A stretch of DNA of 51,841 bases from an uncultured Oscillospiraceae bacterium (GCA_947628315.1 CANQZJ010000009.1:1-51841), one strand, 5' to 3'. Counted from the stretch's first letter, positions 1 to 9,098 are shown. The notes: generated by a model not told the origin, from the sequence alone. Translations and numbers: made by a program.

Positions 1-160
1 TGGCGTCCTCGTCGAAAAAGACGTTGTGGCCGTCGAACATATACAGCACCGGGAAGCGCTGGCTCTCGTCCTCCTCGAAATAATCGGGGACGTAGACGTA
101 AGCTTTGCGGGGCTCGTCTCCGGTGAGTTTCGGTATGGTGACGTTCCAGGTTTCGATCAT
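1..160 (-). CDS. Putative esterase, alpha/beta-hydrolase fold (N-terminal part)
   Basis: Only the first 53 codons lie in the window; the gene runs off the left edge. The visible protein begins MIETWNVTIPKL and continues with RKAYVYVPDYF and PVLYMFDGHNVF. This is the usual opening of the esterase D/enterochelin-esterase-like family (PF00756), in which a first beta-strand pair leads to a 'lYmlDGqn' strand ahead of the catalytic core. The catalytic Ser, Asp and His would lie outside the window, so activity and substrate cannot be judged. AAGGAA about 9 nt upstream supports the ATG start, and a good promoter sits about 30 nt further up. The family call is fairly safe; substrate is unknown. Confidence 0.7.
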   Translation of the reverse strand, partial: MIETWNVTIPKLTGDEPRKAYVYVPDYFEEDESQRFPVLYMFDGHNVFFDEDA

Positions 161-190
161 AAGACCAATTCCTTTCGGGGATTTTGAAAT

Positions 191-219
191 AGTGTAGCAC
201 AGTAAAGCAGAAAAAGCAA
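191..219 (-). promoter_or_regulatory. Sigma-A promoter for the esterase gene
   Basis: On the minus strand TTGCTT and TACACT are separated by 17 nt. The promoter lies about 30 nt upstream of the ATG at 160, leaving room for the AAGGAA ribosome binding site. Confidence 0.6.
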
Positions 220-295
220 TCCGCATTTTCCCATATTTGCCGGGGAAGGCGGCTGCGGGAATGGGGAATATTCACATCGGAAGGGATTTGGGGGA

Positions 296-325
296 TTGAC
301 GGCGGGGGAGGGTTTGTGTTAAAAT
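296..325 (+). promoter_or_regulatory. Sigma-A promoter for tRNA-Thr
   Basis: TTGACG and TAAAAT are separated by 18 nt. A TG dinucleotide one base before the -10 makes it an extended -10 as well. The tRNA begins 26 nt after the -10. Confidence 0.75.
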
Positions 326-351
326 ACCGCCGTTAGCGAAAAAACATATAC

Positions 352-427
352 GCTAGTGTAGCTCAGCCGGTAGAGCAGCTGATTCGTAATCAGCAGGTCG
401 TGTGTTCGAGTCACATCACTAGCTCCA
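352..427 (+). tRNA. tRNA-Thr (anticodon CGT)
   Basis: A 76-nt cloverleaf. The acceptor arm GCTAGTG pairs with CACTAGC, the discriminator is T and the CCA end is encoded. The anticodon stem GCTGA/TCAGC encloses loop TTCGTAA, giving anticodon CGT, which reads ACG. The T arm has the canonical GTTCGAG segment. A reader for ACG fits the high GC of the surrounding genes. It has its own promoter upstream and a terminator 5 nt downstream, so it is a single-gene transcript. Confidence 0.96.
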
Positions 428-432
428 GGAGA

Positions 433-458
433 GGCGTCTGCTCAGGCAGGCGCCTTTT
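433..458 (+). terminator. Rho-independent terminator after tRNA-Thr
   Basis: A 9-bp stem, GGCGTCTGC with GCAGGCGCC (one G-T pair), a TCAG loop, then TTTT. Confidence 0.85.
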
Positions 459-499
459 CCATACCCGCAAAACTTAAGATACTTTTCAAGATTTGACGC

Positions 500-528
500 T
501 TTACACCACTGCCGTTTTGTGGTAAGGT
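500..528 (+). promoter_or_regulatory. Weak candidate promoter for the GH127 gene
   Basis: TTTACA lies 17 nt before TAAGGT. The -35 is good and the -10 matches only 3 of 6 consensus positions. If it is real, transcription begins near 535, which excludes a translation start at the GTG at 527 and favours the GTG at 575. Confidence 0.3.
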
Positions 529-574
529 GATACATGAAATTTTTGCCTGGATCTGCGGAAAGGGGGCGGAGCGC

Positions 575-2584
575 GTGGCCTCGTGTCGACACGGAGAGAC
601 GCTGCCCCTGCGGCAGGTGGAGATCGCCGGAGGCTTCTGGCGGGACAAGACCGAGCTGATCCGCCGGGAGGTCATCCCCTATCAGTGGAGGGCCATCAAC
701 GACCGGGTGGAGGGCGCGGAGCCCAGCTGGTGTATGCGGAATTTCCGCATTGCCGGTCGGATTCTCCGGGGCGAGACGGAGCGGGCGGTGAAGCCGGAAA
801 ACGAGTTCCGGCCCCTCCCCGCAGATCCCGGCCGCCCCGAGGCCACGTTCTACGGCTTCGCGTTCCAGGACAGCGACCTGTTCAAATGGCTGGAGGCCGC
901 GGCTTACTCCCTGACGCAGTATCCAGACCCGGAGCTGGAGCGGCTGGCCGACGGCGCCGTCGACCTGATCTGCGCCGCCCAGCGTGAGGACGGCTATCTG
1001 GACACCTACTTTACCATCCGCGATCCGGAGGGCGTTTTTACCGATCTGCGGGATCGCCACGAGCTTTACTGCTTCGGCCATCTGACGGAGGCCGCCGTGG
1101 CATACTGGCAGGCCACCGGAAAGGACAGGCTGCTGAACGCCGCCCGGCGGTACGCCGGGTACATCGCGGGGCGCATCGGGCCGGGCCCGGGGCAGCTCCA
1201 CGGCTATCCCGGCCATGAGATCGCGGAGATGGCGCTGGCGCGGCTCTATGAGGCCACCGGGGAGCGCGCCTGGCTGGAGCTGGCTAAATTCTTCATCGAC
1301 GAGCGGGGCCGGCGGCCCTATTATTACGACCGGGAGCACCCGGAGGGGGCCGGCGATCCGGCGGCGGAGCGCTATCAATATCAGCAGGCCCACCGCCCGG
1401 TGCGGGAGCAGGACGAGGCCGTGGGCCACGCGGTGCGGGCCATGTACCTCTATTCCGGCATGGCCGACGTGGCCCGCCTGACGGAGGACGAGGGCCTGTT
1501 TGAGGCCTGCCGGCGGCTGTGGAGCGACGTGACCGGCCGCAAAATGTATATCACCGGCGGGGTGGGCGGAACCGTCCACGGCGAGGCGTTCAGCCACGCG
1601 TACGACCTGCCGGCGGATACCGCCTACGCCGAGACCTGCGCCGCTGTCGGGCTGGTGTTCTGGGCGCGGCGGATGTTGCAGTACCGCCCGGACAGCCGCT
1701 ATGCCGACGTGATGGAGCGGGCGCTGTACAACGGCGTCCTCAGCGGCATGGCGCTGGACGGCAAGAGTTTTTTCTACACCAATCCGCTGGAATGTGTCCC
1801 GGAGGACTGCAGGCGGGATCAGCGGAAAGCGCATATCCGGCTCGTGCGTCAGAAATGGTTCGGCTGCGCCTGTTGTCCGCCCAATCTGGCCCGGCTGATC
1901 GGCTCCGTCGGCCAGTACGCCTTTACCAGGGCGGGGGATCGGCTGTATCTCCACCTGCTGATGGACGCGGCGGTGACCGTGGACGGCGTCCGTGTGGAGG
2001 TCTCCTGCGGCATGCCCTGGGACGGCGCCGGTACCATCCGGATCCGGGGGCTGGAGCGGGGCAGACGTCTGGAGCTGGCCCTGCGCCTGCCGGAGTGGAC
2101 GGATCACTTCTCCGTGGACGGCGGGACGTATCAGGACATGGAGGACTGGATCGCCCGGGGCCGCGCCGCGGAGGAGGGCTATCTTCTGCTGGAGCTTGAG
2201 GCAGACCGGGACGTCCCGTTTGCCTTTTCCATGCCGGTGCGGTTCCTGCGGGCCAACCGCCGGGTGCGGGAGGCGGCGGGGCAGCTGGCCGTGGCCCGCG
2301 GCCCCATCGTCTACTGTCTGGAGGAGGCTGACAACGGCCCGGAGCTCCATCTGCTGCGGCTGGATCCCACCGGCCCGACGGAGACGGAGCGGGCGGAGAT
2401 CTGCGGGGAGCGGATCGTGGCTGTGACCACGGCGGGCGTCCGGGAGGCGGATGAGCCGGAGGGCGCCTTGTACGCCAGACACAGGCCGGAGGAACCGACC
2501 CCTGTCCGGCTGCGATGGATCCCCTATTATACCTGGGCAAACCGGGGCGAAAACGAGATGCGGGTCTGGTGCCGGTCTCTCTGA
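575..2584 (+). CDS. Glycoside hydrolase family 127 protein (beta-L-arabinofuranosidase-like)
   Basis: A 669-aa protein of the DUF1680/GH127 family, whose characterised member HypBA1 removes beta-L-arabinofuranose from plant glycans. In that family a Zn-bound Cys is the nucleophile and a Glu is the acid/base. Both are visible: AETCA places Glu353 and Cys355, and WFGCACCPPN places Cys433-Cys434, about 80 residues later as in HypBA1. The start is taken as the GTG at 575 because AAAGGGGG precedes it by about 9 nt and the protein then opens directly with the family's LPLRQVEIAGGFW segment. An in-frame GTG at 527 would add 16 residues without a ribosome binding site. No signal peptide is seen, so it is probably cytoplasmic and acts on imported oligosaccharides. 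No sugar transporter is nearby. Exact sugar specificity is uncertain. Confidence 0.85.
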   Translation: MASCRHGETLPLRQVEIAGGFWRDKTELIRREVIPYQWRAINDRVEGAEPSWCMRNFRIAGRILRGETERAVKPENEFRPLPADPGRPEATFYGFAFQDSDLFKWLEAAAYSLTQYPDPELERLADGAVDLICAAQREDGYLDTYFTIRDPEGVFTDLRDRHELYCFGHLTEAAVAYWQATGKDRLLNAARRYAGYIAGRIGPGPGQLHGYPGHEIAEMALARLYEATGERAWLELAKFFIDERGRRPYYYDREHPEGAGDPAAERYQYQQAHRPVREQDEAVGHAVRAMYLYSGMADVARLTEDEGLFEACRRLWSDVTGRKMYITGGVGGTVHGEAFSHAYDLPADTAYAETCAAVGLVFWARRMLQYRPDSRYADVMERALYNGVLSGMALDGKSFFYTNPLECVPEDCRRDQRKAHIRLVRQKWFGCACCPPNLARLIGSVGQYAFTRAGDRLYLHLLMDAAVTVDGVRVEVSCGMPWDGAGTIRIRGLERGRRLELALRLPEWTDHFSVDGGTYQDMEDWIARGRAAEEGYLLLELEADRDVPFAFSMPVRFLRANRRVREAAGQLAVARGPIVYCLEEADNGPELHLLRLDPTGPTETERAEICGERIVAVTTAGVREADEPEGALYARHRPEEPTPVRLRWIPYYTWANRGENEMRVWCRSL

Positions 2585-2645
2585 ACCGACGCCCCGTGTG
2601 TATATGCAGAAAGTTTTTTGACGGACGGAAAGGAGGGCGGAGAAC

Positions 2646-5099
2646 ATGGCTTCAAAGCGAAAGCGGGAGATGGAAGAGAGCCACCCCCGCAAAAAAATAG
2701 AGCGCACTTTCCCCGACCCGCGGCAGGGGCTCACCACCCAGCAGGCCGATGAGCTGCTGGCGAACGGTTACGGCAACGACTCCGGCCGCTCCAACCTCAA
2801 GACCACCAAGGAGATCATCCGGGAGAACACCCTGACCTTCTTCAACCTGGTGTTTGTGGTGCTGGCGGTGCTGCTGATCGTGGTGGGCAGCTTTACCGAC
2901 CTGTTCTTCCTGGTCATCGCGCTGGTGAATACGCTCATCGGCATCGTCCAGGAGCTGCGCTCCCGGGCCACGCTGGCAAAGCTGAACCTGATCTCCGAAT
3001 CCCGCGTCAAGGTGCTGCGGGACGGGCAGCTGGGCACCGTCCCTGTGCACAAGCTGGTGCGGGAGGACATCGTGGAGCTGGGCGCGGGGGATCAGATCCC
3101 CGCCGACGGCCCGGTGATGTCCGGCTCCGTGACGGTGAATGAGGCCCTCATTACCGGCGAGCCGGATCCCATCGCCAAAAACAAAGATGATAAGCTGCTC
3201 TCCGGCAGCTTCGTGGTGTCCGGCAAGTGCCGGATGCGGCTGGACTTTGTGGGCGGCGACAGCTACGCCGCGCGGCTGGCCCAGCAGGCGAAAGAGAACC
3301 AGGGCGTGGGCCGCTCCGAGATGATGCGGTCGCTGGACAAGCTGATCCGATTCATCGGCTTCGCGCTGATCCCCATCGGCGTGGCCCTGTTCTGCAACAG
3401 CTACTTCGTGCTGGAGGAGGGCTTTGCCGGCTCCGTCACCTCCATGGTGGCCGCGCTGATCGGCATGATCCCGGAGGGGCTGTACCTGCTCACCTCCGTG
3501 GCGCTGGCGGTGTCGGTGATGCGGCTGGCCAGCCGGAAGACGCTGGTTCAGGAGCTGGCCGCCGTGGAGACGCTGGCCAGGGTGGACGTGCTCTGTGTGG
3601 ACAAGACCGGCACCATCACCGAGCCGGACATGACCGTCAGGGAGATCATCAACCTGGACGAGTCCCAGTTTCCCGGCCCCATGGTGGAGGACACCTTCAA
3701 CGCCTACTACAAGGCGGTGGACGTGGACAACGACACCGCCCGTGCCATGGCCGCCCGGTTCGACAAGGGCACCTACTGGCCGGTGGACTACACCGTCCCG
3801 TTTTCCTCTGCGAACAAGTGGTCTGCGGTGGCCTTCAAGGGCCACGGGGCCTATGTCATCGGCGCGCCGGAGTTCATCCTGAAGGCCCGCTACGACGAGC
3901 TGAAGGAGAAAGTGACCCCCTATCAGGCTGAGGGCTGCCGTGTGCTGCTGCTGGCAAAATGCGAGAATCCCCCCACGGCGGAGGGCGGCATCGCCGGAGG
4001 CGTCACCCCCGTGGCGCTGGCGGTGCTGAACAACCCCATCCGCCAGGAGGCCCCCGACACCTTCGCCTACTTCGCCAGGCAGGGGGTGACCGTAAAGGTC
4101 ATCTCCGGCGACAACCCCTCCACCGTGTCCGCCGTGGCGACCGCCGCTCAAATCCCCGACGCGGACAAGTTCGTGGACGCCGCCACCCTGAAGGAGCCGG
4201 CGGACTACGACCGGGCCGTCCGGGAGTACACCGTCTTCGGCCGGGTGACGCCGGATCAGAAGCGCAAGCTCATCAAGGCCCTGCAGCAGGCCGGCCACAC
4301 CGTTGCCATGACCGGAGACGGCGTCAACGACGTGCTGGCGCTGAAGGACGCCAACTGCGGCATCGCCATGGCCTCCGGCGCGGACGCCGCCTGCCAGGTG
4401 GCCCAGGTGGTGCTGTTGGACTCCAACTTCGCCTCCATGCCCCAGGTGGTGGAGGAGGGGAGACGGGTCATCAACAACATCCAGCGCTCCGCCGCCCTGT
4501 ATCTGGTGAAGAACATCATGTCCTTCTTCCTGTCGCTGTTCACGGTGTTCGCCGGCTTCCCGTACCCCTTCTCCAGCCCCATCCAGCTCACCCTGATCAG
4601 CGCGGTGACCATCGGCATCCCGTCCTTCCTGCTGGCCCTGGAGCCCAACCACGAGATCGTCAAGGGCAAATTTATGACCAACGTGCTGCGCCGGGCACTG
4701 CCCGGAGGGCTCACCAACATTGTGCTGATGGTGGGCATCGAGCTGTTCGTGGTGGCGTTCACCTTTGAGCGGACGACCCTGTCCACGCTGTCCACGGTGG
4801 TGATGGGGACGGTGGGCCTGCTGGTGCTGTACTATATTTCCAGGCCCCTGGACTGGAAGCGCTGGACCATGCTGGGCTGCATGTCGGTGGCCTTCATCGT
4901 GGCGGTGCTGGGCTTCGGCGAGGTGTTCCACCTGGTTCCGCTGGATCTTCAGGCCGGCCTGGTCATCACCGTGTTCCTGCTGCTGGTCCCCACGGTCATG
5001 TTTGTGTTCGAGCGGGCCTTCGAGGTGGGCAGCGCCGCCATAGAGGTGTTTGTCGACTTTCTGCGGAAAACCGGCCGTCTGCCCGAAAAAATGAAATAA
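2646..5099 (+). CDS. Cation-transporting P-type ATPase, CtpE-like
   Basis: An 817-aa P-type ATPase that would couple ATP hydrolysis to cation movement across the plasma membrane. Signatures in order are the actuator TGE at 170-172, a PEGL in the fourth membrane helix at 276-279, the phosphorylation motif DKTGT with Asp319, and the hinge TGDGVND at 556-562, followed by a C-terminal block of membrane helices. The MIPEGL motif, with no heavy-metal CPC and no N-terminal metal-binding domain, resembles the CtpE group, for which Ca2+ transport has been reported in mycobacteria. The substrate here is therefore an inference. AAGGAGGG about 9 nt upstream supports the start. It follows GH127 after 61 nt and may be co-transcribed; a strong terminator follows it. 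Confidence 0.85.
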   Translation: MASKRKREMEESHPRKKIERTFPDPRQGLTTQQADELLANGYGNDSGRSNLKTTKEIIRENTLTFFNLVFVVLAVLLIVVGSFTDLFFLVIALVNTLIGIVQELRSRATLAKLNLISESRVKVLRDGQLGTVPVHKLVREDIVELGAGDQIPADGPVMSGSVTVNEALITGEPDPIAKNKDDKLLSGSFVVSGKCRMRLDFVGGDSYAARLAQQAKENQGVGRSEMMRSLDKLIRFIGFALIPIGVALFCNSYFVLEEGFAGSVTSMVAALIGMIPEGLYLLTSVALAVSVMRLASRKTLVQELAAVETLARVDVLCVDKTGTITEPDMTVREIINLDESQFPGPMVEDTFNAYYKAVDVDNDTARAMAARFDKGTYWPVDYTVPFSSANKWSAVAFKGHGAYVIGAPEFILKARYDELKEKVTPYQAEGCRVLLLAKCENPPTAEGGIAGGVTPVALAVLNNPIRQEAPDTFAYFARQGVTVKVISGDNPSTVSAVATAAQIPDADKFVDAATLKEPADYDRAVREYTVFGRVTPDQKRKLIKALQQAGHTVAMTGDGVNDVLALKDANCGIAMASGADAACQVAQVVLLDSNFASMPQVVEEGRRVINNIQRSAALYLVKNIMSFFLSLFTVFAGFPYPFSSPIQLTLISAVTIGIPSFLLALEPNHEIVKGKFMTNVLRRALPGGLTNIVLMVGIELFVVAFTFERTTLSTLSTVVMGTVGLLVLYYISRPLDWKRWTMLGCMSVAFIVAVLGFGEVFHLVPLDLQAGLVITVFLLLVPTVMFVFERAFEVGSAAIEVFVDFLRKTGRLPEKMK

Positions 5100-5104
5100 G
5101 CTTG

Positions 5105-5137
5105 AAAAACAGCGGACGGTGATTTCCGCTGTTTTTC
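5105..5137 (+). terminator. Terminator of the P-type ATPase gene
   Basis: A 12-bp stem (AAAAACAGCGGA with TCCGCTGTTTTT) and an 8-nt loop, with the U-run inside and after the 3' arm. The A-rich 5' arm would also work for leftward transcripts. Confidence 0.85.
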
Positions 5138-5166
5138 TTGCAATTCGTCCAAAAACAGAGTAAACT
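5138..5166 (+). promoter_or_regulatory. Sigma-A promoter for the first DUF975 gene
   Basis: TTGCAA and TAAACT are separated by 17 nt, immediately after the preceding terminator and 43 nt before the ATG at 5210. Confidence 0.7.
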
Positions 5167-5209
5167 GACCATAAGAACGACGTCCCCATGGGACGAGAGG
5201 GAGGTACCT

Positions 5210-6280
5210 ATGACATTCCATCTCATGCAGGCCAAGCGCGAGGTTCGGAAGATCATGAGCGCTGCCAGGCCGAGACCCGTTTGGATCACCCTGTTTTATC
5301 TGGTTCATGTGGCGCTGGTGACCTATTTGATCATGTCGGTGGTCACGGTTTTGTCCGCGGTCGGCGTACTCACGTCTAAGGAGCTGCTGGTGGCCCTGTT
5401 CACCAAAGACTATTCCGGCCTGATCGGCGGGGGCAGCCCTCTGGTGGGCAATACCGGCCCTGTGCTGTCCGCCGTCCCCGTGGGCACCGTCGTCTTTCTG
5501 GCGGCGGTGGTGCTCGTCGGCAACCTGCTCCTCACCCTGTGGACGGGGGCCATGCGGGTGGGCTATGCGGACTACACCATCTCCATGGTGAACGGGGAGA
5601 ACCCCGGCGTCGACAAGCTGTTCGTCATGTTCCACAGGCTGTGGTCGATCCTGGGCACCCAGCTGTTGGTGATGCTCTTTGTCGTGCTGTGGGTCATTCC
5701 CTTCACGGTGGTTTTTGTGATCCTGGTGGGCGCCGCCGCCGCTTTGACCCTCTCCGGCATGCCGGCCATCCTGAGCACTCTGCTGAACGCCGCCGGGACG
5801 GTGATCCTGACGCTGGGCGTGATCTGGGCCACCCTTCGCTACGCGATGATCCCCTATGTGATCGCGGACAAAGGCGTCACCGGCCTGCCCGCCCTTCGGG
5901 AGAGCAAACGGCTGATGAAGGGCAATCTGATAAAATATGTCATACTGCATCTGACTTTCCTGCTGTGGTACATTCCCGGCATGATCGGCTCCTATATGCT
6001 CACCTATTACATGAGCACGCTGGCGGGGCAGGTGGGCGCCGATCTGGTGGCGGGCGTCTTTGACGCCTCCTATCTGCAGGACGCGGTCAAGGGCCTCGTC
6101 GGACTCATTCTCATCGCCCTCGCGCTGGTGCTGATCCAGTTCATCCTGCAGCTGTATGTCACCCCGTACCGGTTTGGCACCGAGGCGAAATTCTACCTGT
6201 GCGCCGCCGGCAGGGACGGCCCCGCCGGCCAGGAGCCCGCGGCCCCCACAGAGGACGGCCGGGACACGCCGCAGGCCTGA
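5210..6280 (+). CDS. DUF975 family integral membrane protein
   Basis: A 356-aa multi-pass membrane protein with a cytosolic N-terminus (HLMQAKREVRKIM) and about six hydrophobic segments. The features that place it in DUF975 are the LRYAMIPYVIADK segment, the ESKRLMKGN motif between helices, and a final VTPYRFGTEAKFY. The family has no established function. The start is the ATG preceded by GGGAGG; an in-frame codon at 5138 falls inside the promoter and is rejected. The next gene is a paralog with the same architecture, so the pair probably arose by duplication. The two genes are separated by a strong terminator and each has its own promoter. The C-terminal tail is Pro/Ala/Gly-rich and short. 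Confidence 0.8.
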   Translation: MTFHLMQAKREVRKIMSAARPRPVWITLFYLVHVALVTYLIMSVVTVLSAVGVLTSKELLVALFTKDYSGLIGGGSPLVGNTGPVLSAVPVGTVVFLAAVVLVGNLLLTLWTGAMRVGYADYTISMVNGENPGVDKLFVMFHRLWSILGTQLLVMLFVVLWVIPFTVVFVILVGAAAALTLSGMPAILSTLLNAAGTVILTLGVIWATLRYAMIPYVIADKGVTGLPALRESKRLMKGNLIKYVILHLTFLLWYIPGMIGSYMLTYYMSTLAGQVGADLVAGVFDASYLQDAVKGLVGLILIALALVLIQFILQLYVTPYRFGTEAKFYLCAAGRDGPAGQEPAAPTEDGRDTPQA

Positions 6281-6296
6281 GGGCGGTATCATACCC

Positions 6297-6330
6297 ACAA
6301 AACAGCGGACGGTTTCGTCCGCTGTTTTGT
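6297..6330 (+). terminator. Terminator of the first DUF975 gene
   Basis: A perfect 15-bp stem (ACAAAACAGCGGACG and its complement) with a GTTT loop; TTTTGT is in the 3' arm. The arms share AAAACAGCGGA with the terminator at 5105. Confidence 0.85.
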
Positions 6331-6350
6331 CGCTTTGCCCCGCAAAAGTC

Positions 6351-6379
6351 TTGCATTTTCCCTGTGTTCGTAGTAAAAT
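6351..6379 (+). promoter_or_regulatory. Sigma-A promoter for the second DUF975 gene and icd
   Basis: TTGCAT and TAAAAT are separated by 17 nt, 33 nt before the ATG. Because no terminator or promoter lies between this gene and icd, it probably drives both. Confidence 0.7.
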
Positions 6380-6412
6380 ACCACCAGCCAAAATAGAGAA
6401 GGAGGCTGCCAT

Positions 6413-7861
6413 ATGAATTACGATCGAGCGATGATGAAGCAGGACGTCAAACAGACGATCAAGAACACCCGTCCTGCGCCCATTTGGACTACGCTGCTGT
6501 ACATTGTTATCGTTGCCGCCGTCGCCGGGCTGATCGGCTTTGTGTTCAACCTGCTGATCAACTTTACCACCGATAACCCCCTGGATCAGATCTGGGCAGG
6601 GATCCTCCAACAGCTTCAGGTGGCTGTCGAAATGTTCGGGGATGACCCTGAAATGATCCTGGCGTATATCGGCGAATACCTTTCCCAGGTGCTCGACCCG
6701 AAGGCGCTCATCAGCGCCTATATCGACGCCCTTCCGCTGATGATCCTGTTTTCGACGCTGTCCAGCCTCATTACGGCCATCTGGACTGTGCTGATGCAGT
6801 ACGGTTACTGCGGCTACTGCCTGGACGTGTCCCGGAACGAGCGGCCCGACACCGGCAAGCTGTTCTGCGGCTTTTCCAGGGGCGGTTCCGTTATCCTGAG
6901 CGCCATCCTGGTGGGCGTGTTCACGTTCCTCTGGGTGCTTCTGTTTACGCTGGGCCTTGCGGCCGTCGCGTTTATCAGCGGGATCCTCGCCGGCAATGAA
7001 CTGGAGGTCGTCGGGGCGCTCCTGATGGTCGCTGCCTATGTGCTCTACTTCGTCGGCGTGATCTGGGTCGCCCTCCGCTACGCCATGGTGCCCTTCGCCG
7101 TGGTGGATCGCCGCGGCTTCAAGGACGCTATGGATTCCGTCAAGGCCAGCAAGAATATCATGAAGGGGTGGAAGGGCCGCCTGTTCGTGCTCCGCCTCTC
7201 CTTCATCGGCTGGTATCTGCTGGAGGGGCTGATCACCTTCCTGAGCGTCGTTATTGGCGCTGCCGCCGGGATCGCCATCGTCAGCGTGAACAGCGACAAC
7301 AGTCCTGCGGCGCTGCTGGTCTTTGGCGTCGTCTGGCTGGTGGGTGTGATCTGCAATCTGATCATCAACCTGTGGCTGATGCCCTATCGCTGCGCCAGCG
7401 AGGCCCGTCTCTATGACAGCGCTGTCAGCGAGCATGACGATTACTACGCCGCCCCCGCGTTCCCTTACGGCCCCTATGGCGGACAGTCTGACAGCTATGG
7501 CTCCTACACCGGCCAGACCACCACGACCACCGGCAATCGGTTCGACCCCTATACCGGTCAGCCCATCCAGCCCGTTCAGCCGGTACAGACCGCCAACAAC
7601 TTTGACCCCTACACAGGCCAGCCCATCCAGCCGCCGGTGGTCCCCGCTCCTGTGGAGCCCGAGGTTCCTGCTGAGCCCGAGGTGCCCGCTGAGCCTGAGG
7701 TTCCTGCCGAGCCCGAAGCTCCCGCAGAGCCCGAGGCCCCCGCGGAGCCCGAAGCCCCCGCCGAGCCCGAAGCTCCAGCCGAGCCCGAAGCTCCCGTGGA
7801 GCCCGAGGTTCCCGCCGAGCCTGAAACGCCCGCTGAGGACGCCGACAAGCCCGAGGAGTAA
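6413..7861 (+). CDS. DUF975 family membrane protein with a Pro/Glu repeat tail
   Basis: A 482-aa paralog of the preceding gene. The N-terminal cytosolic helix ends TRPAPIWTTLLY. Several membrane segments follow, then LRYAMVPFAVVDRRG, the SKNIMKGW motif and the closing LWLMPYRCASEARLY. After the membrane domain (about residue 335) comes a long hydrophilic tail. It holds two copies of FDPYTGQPIQP, then ten tandem six-residue units of the EPEVPA/EPEAPA type, then an acidic end. A rigid Pro/Glu tail of this kind often spans a distance or carries a binding face, but its side of the membrane is not certain. AGAAGGAGG fixes the start. icd follows after only 27 nt. Function is unknown. Confidence 0.8.
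   Translation: MNYDRAMMKQDVKQTIKNTRPAPIWTTLLYIVIVAAVAGLIGFVFNLLINFTTDNPLDQIWAGILQQLQVAVEMFGDDPEMILAYIGEYLSQVLDPKALISAYIDALPLMILFSTLSSLITAIWTVLMQYGYCGYCLDVSRNERPDTGKLFCGFSRGGSVILSAILVGVFTFLWVLLFTLGLAAVAFISGILAGNELEVVGALLMVAAYVLYFVGVIWVALRYAMVPFAVVDRRGFKDAMDSVKASKNIMKGWKGRLFVLRLSFIGWYLLEGLITFLSVVIGAAAGIAIVSVNSDNSPAALLVFGVVWLVGVICNLIINLWLMPYRCASEARLYDSAVSEHDDYYAAPAFPYGPYGGQSDSYGSYTGQTTTTTGNRFDPYTGQPIQPVQPVQTANNFDPYTGQPIQPPVVPAPVEPEVPAEPEVPAEPEVPAEPEAPAEPEAPAEPEAPAEPEAPAEPEAPVEPEVPAEPETPAEDADKPEE
7655..7834 (+). repeat. Ten tandem 18-bp coding repeats (EPE[VAT]P[AV])
   Basis: Ten in-frame 18-bp units of the form GAGCCCGAGGTTCCTGCT with third-position and Val/Ala/Thr variation, ending just before the acidic C-terminus of the DUF975 protein. 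Such an array can change copy number by slippage without breaking the frame. Confidence 0.9.
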
Positions 7862-7888
7862 ATCCACCGCGAAGGAGCGACATCACCC

Positions 7889-9088
7889 ATGGACAAGATC
7901 CGCATGACCACCCCCCTGGTGGAGATGGACGGCGACGAGATGACCCGCATCCTCTGGAAGCAGATCAAAGAGGAACTGCTGGAGCCGTTCATCGACCTGA
8001 AGACCGAGTACTACGACCTGGGCCTGCCCCACCGCGAGGAGACGGGCGACCAGGTGACCATCGACGCCGCCGAAGCCAACAGGAAATACGGCGTGGCGGT
8101 AAAATGCGCCACCATCACCCCCAACGCCCAGCGTGTCAAGGAATATAACTTGACACAGATGTGGAAGTCCCCCAACGGCACCATCCGCGCCATTCTGGAC
8201 GGCACCGTGTTCCGGGCCCCCATCATGGTCAACGGGATCAACCCCGTGGTGAAGAACTGGAAGGAGCCCATCACCATCGCCCGTCACGCCTTTGGCGACG
8301 TGTACAAGGCCTCCGAGTACCGCGTCCCGGGCGCGGGCAAGGCGGAGCTGGTGTTCACCGCCGCCGACGGCGCCGAGACCCGCCAGACCATCCAGGAGTT
8401 CAAGGGCCCCGGCGTCCTCCAGGGCCAGTTCAATCTGGACAAGTCCATCACATCCTTCGCCCACTCCTGCTTCCAATACGCTTTGAGCACCAACCAGGAT
8501 CTGTGGTTCTCCACCAAGGACACCATCTCCAAGCAGTACGACCACCGGTTCAAGGATATCTTCGCCGACCTCTACGAATCGGAGTACAAGGCGGCCTTTG
8601 AGGAGAAGGGGATCGAGTACTTTTACACCCTGATCGACGACGCGGTGGCCCGTGTCATCCGCTCCAAGGGCGGCTTCATCTGGGCCTGCAAGAACTACGA
8701 CGGCGATGTGATGAGCGACATGGTGTCCACCGCCTTCGGCTCCCTCGCCATGATGACCTCCGTGCTGGTGTCCCCCGACGGCAACTTTGAGTACGAGGCC
8801 GCCCACGGTACCGTCACCCGGCACTACTACAAGTATCTGAAGGGGGAGGAGACCTCCACCAACCCCATGGCTACCATCTTCGCCTGGACGGGGGCCCTGG
8901 CCAAGCGGGGGGAGCTGGACGGCATCCCGGAGCTGGTGGACTTCGCCAAGAAACTGGAGAAGGCCTGCATCGACACCATCGAGAGCGGCACCATGACCGG
9001 CGACCTGGCCGGCCTCTGGGAGGGGGAGACCCCCGCCCGGAAGGTCACCAGTTTGGAGTTCCTCCGGGCCATCCGTGAGAGGCTGTAA
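7889..9088 (+). CDS. icd: NADP-dependent isocitrate dehydrogenase, dimeric eukaryote-like type
   Basis: A 399-aa enzyme that oxidises isocitrate to 2-oxoglutarate with CO2 release, supplying glutamate carbon and NADPH. It is recognised by the near-universal opening of the IDH1/IDH2-like subfamily ([15 protein letters not shown]), the YDLGLPHRE segment, the substrate loop [17 protein letters not shown] and the [20 protein letters not shown] block. Its length fits the family. This subfamily is distinct from the E. coli-type enzyme. GAAGGAG about 11 nt upstream supports the ATG. It lies 27 nt after a DUF975 gene with no terminator between, so it is likely read from the promoter at 6351. A bidirectional terminator separates it from the convergent gene. 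Confidence 0.95.
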   Translation: MDKIRMTTPLVEMDGDEMTRILWKQIKEELLEPFIDLKTEYYDLGLPHREETGDQVTIDAAEANRKYGVAVKCATITPNAQRVKEYNLTQMWKSPNGTIRAILDGTVFRAPIMVNGINPVVKNWKEPITIARHAFGDVYKASEYRVPGAGKAELVFTAADGAETRQTIQEFKGPGVLQGQFNLDKSITSFAHSCFQYALSTNQDLWFSTKDTISKQYDHRFKDIFADLYESEYKAAFEEKGIEYFYTLIDDAVARVIRSKGGFIWACKNYDGDVMSDMVSTAFGSLAMMTSVLVSPDGNFEYEAAHGTVTRHYYKYLKGEETSTNPMATIFAWTGALAKRGELDGIPELVDFAKKLEKACIDTIESGTMTGDLAGLWEGETPARKVTSLEFLRAIRERL

Positions 9089-9098
9089 GATAATAGAG

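Noticed and set aside
352-427. tRNA-Thr as an integration site for a mobile element
   Set aside because: No integrase, no duplicated tRNA 3' end and no compositional shift in the genes that follow.
419-2737. A 772-codon frame opposite the GH127 gene, and similar long antisense frames opposite other genes
   Set aside because: Low-complexity Arg/Pro/Gly composition typical of GC-rich shadows; it also runs across the tRNA terminator.
7655-7834. CRISPR-like array
   Set aside because: The 18-bp units are contiguous, in frame and code for a Pro/Glu repeat; there are no spacers.
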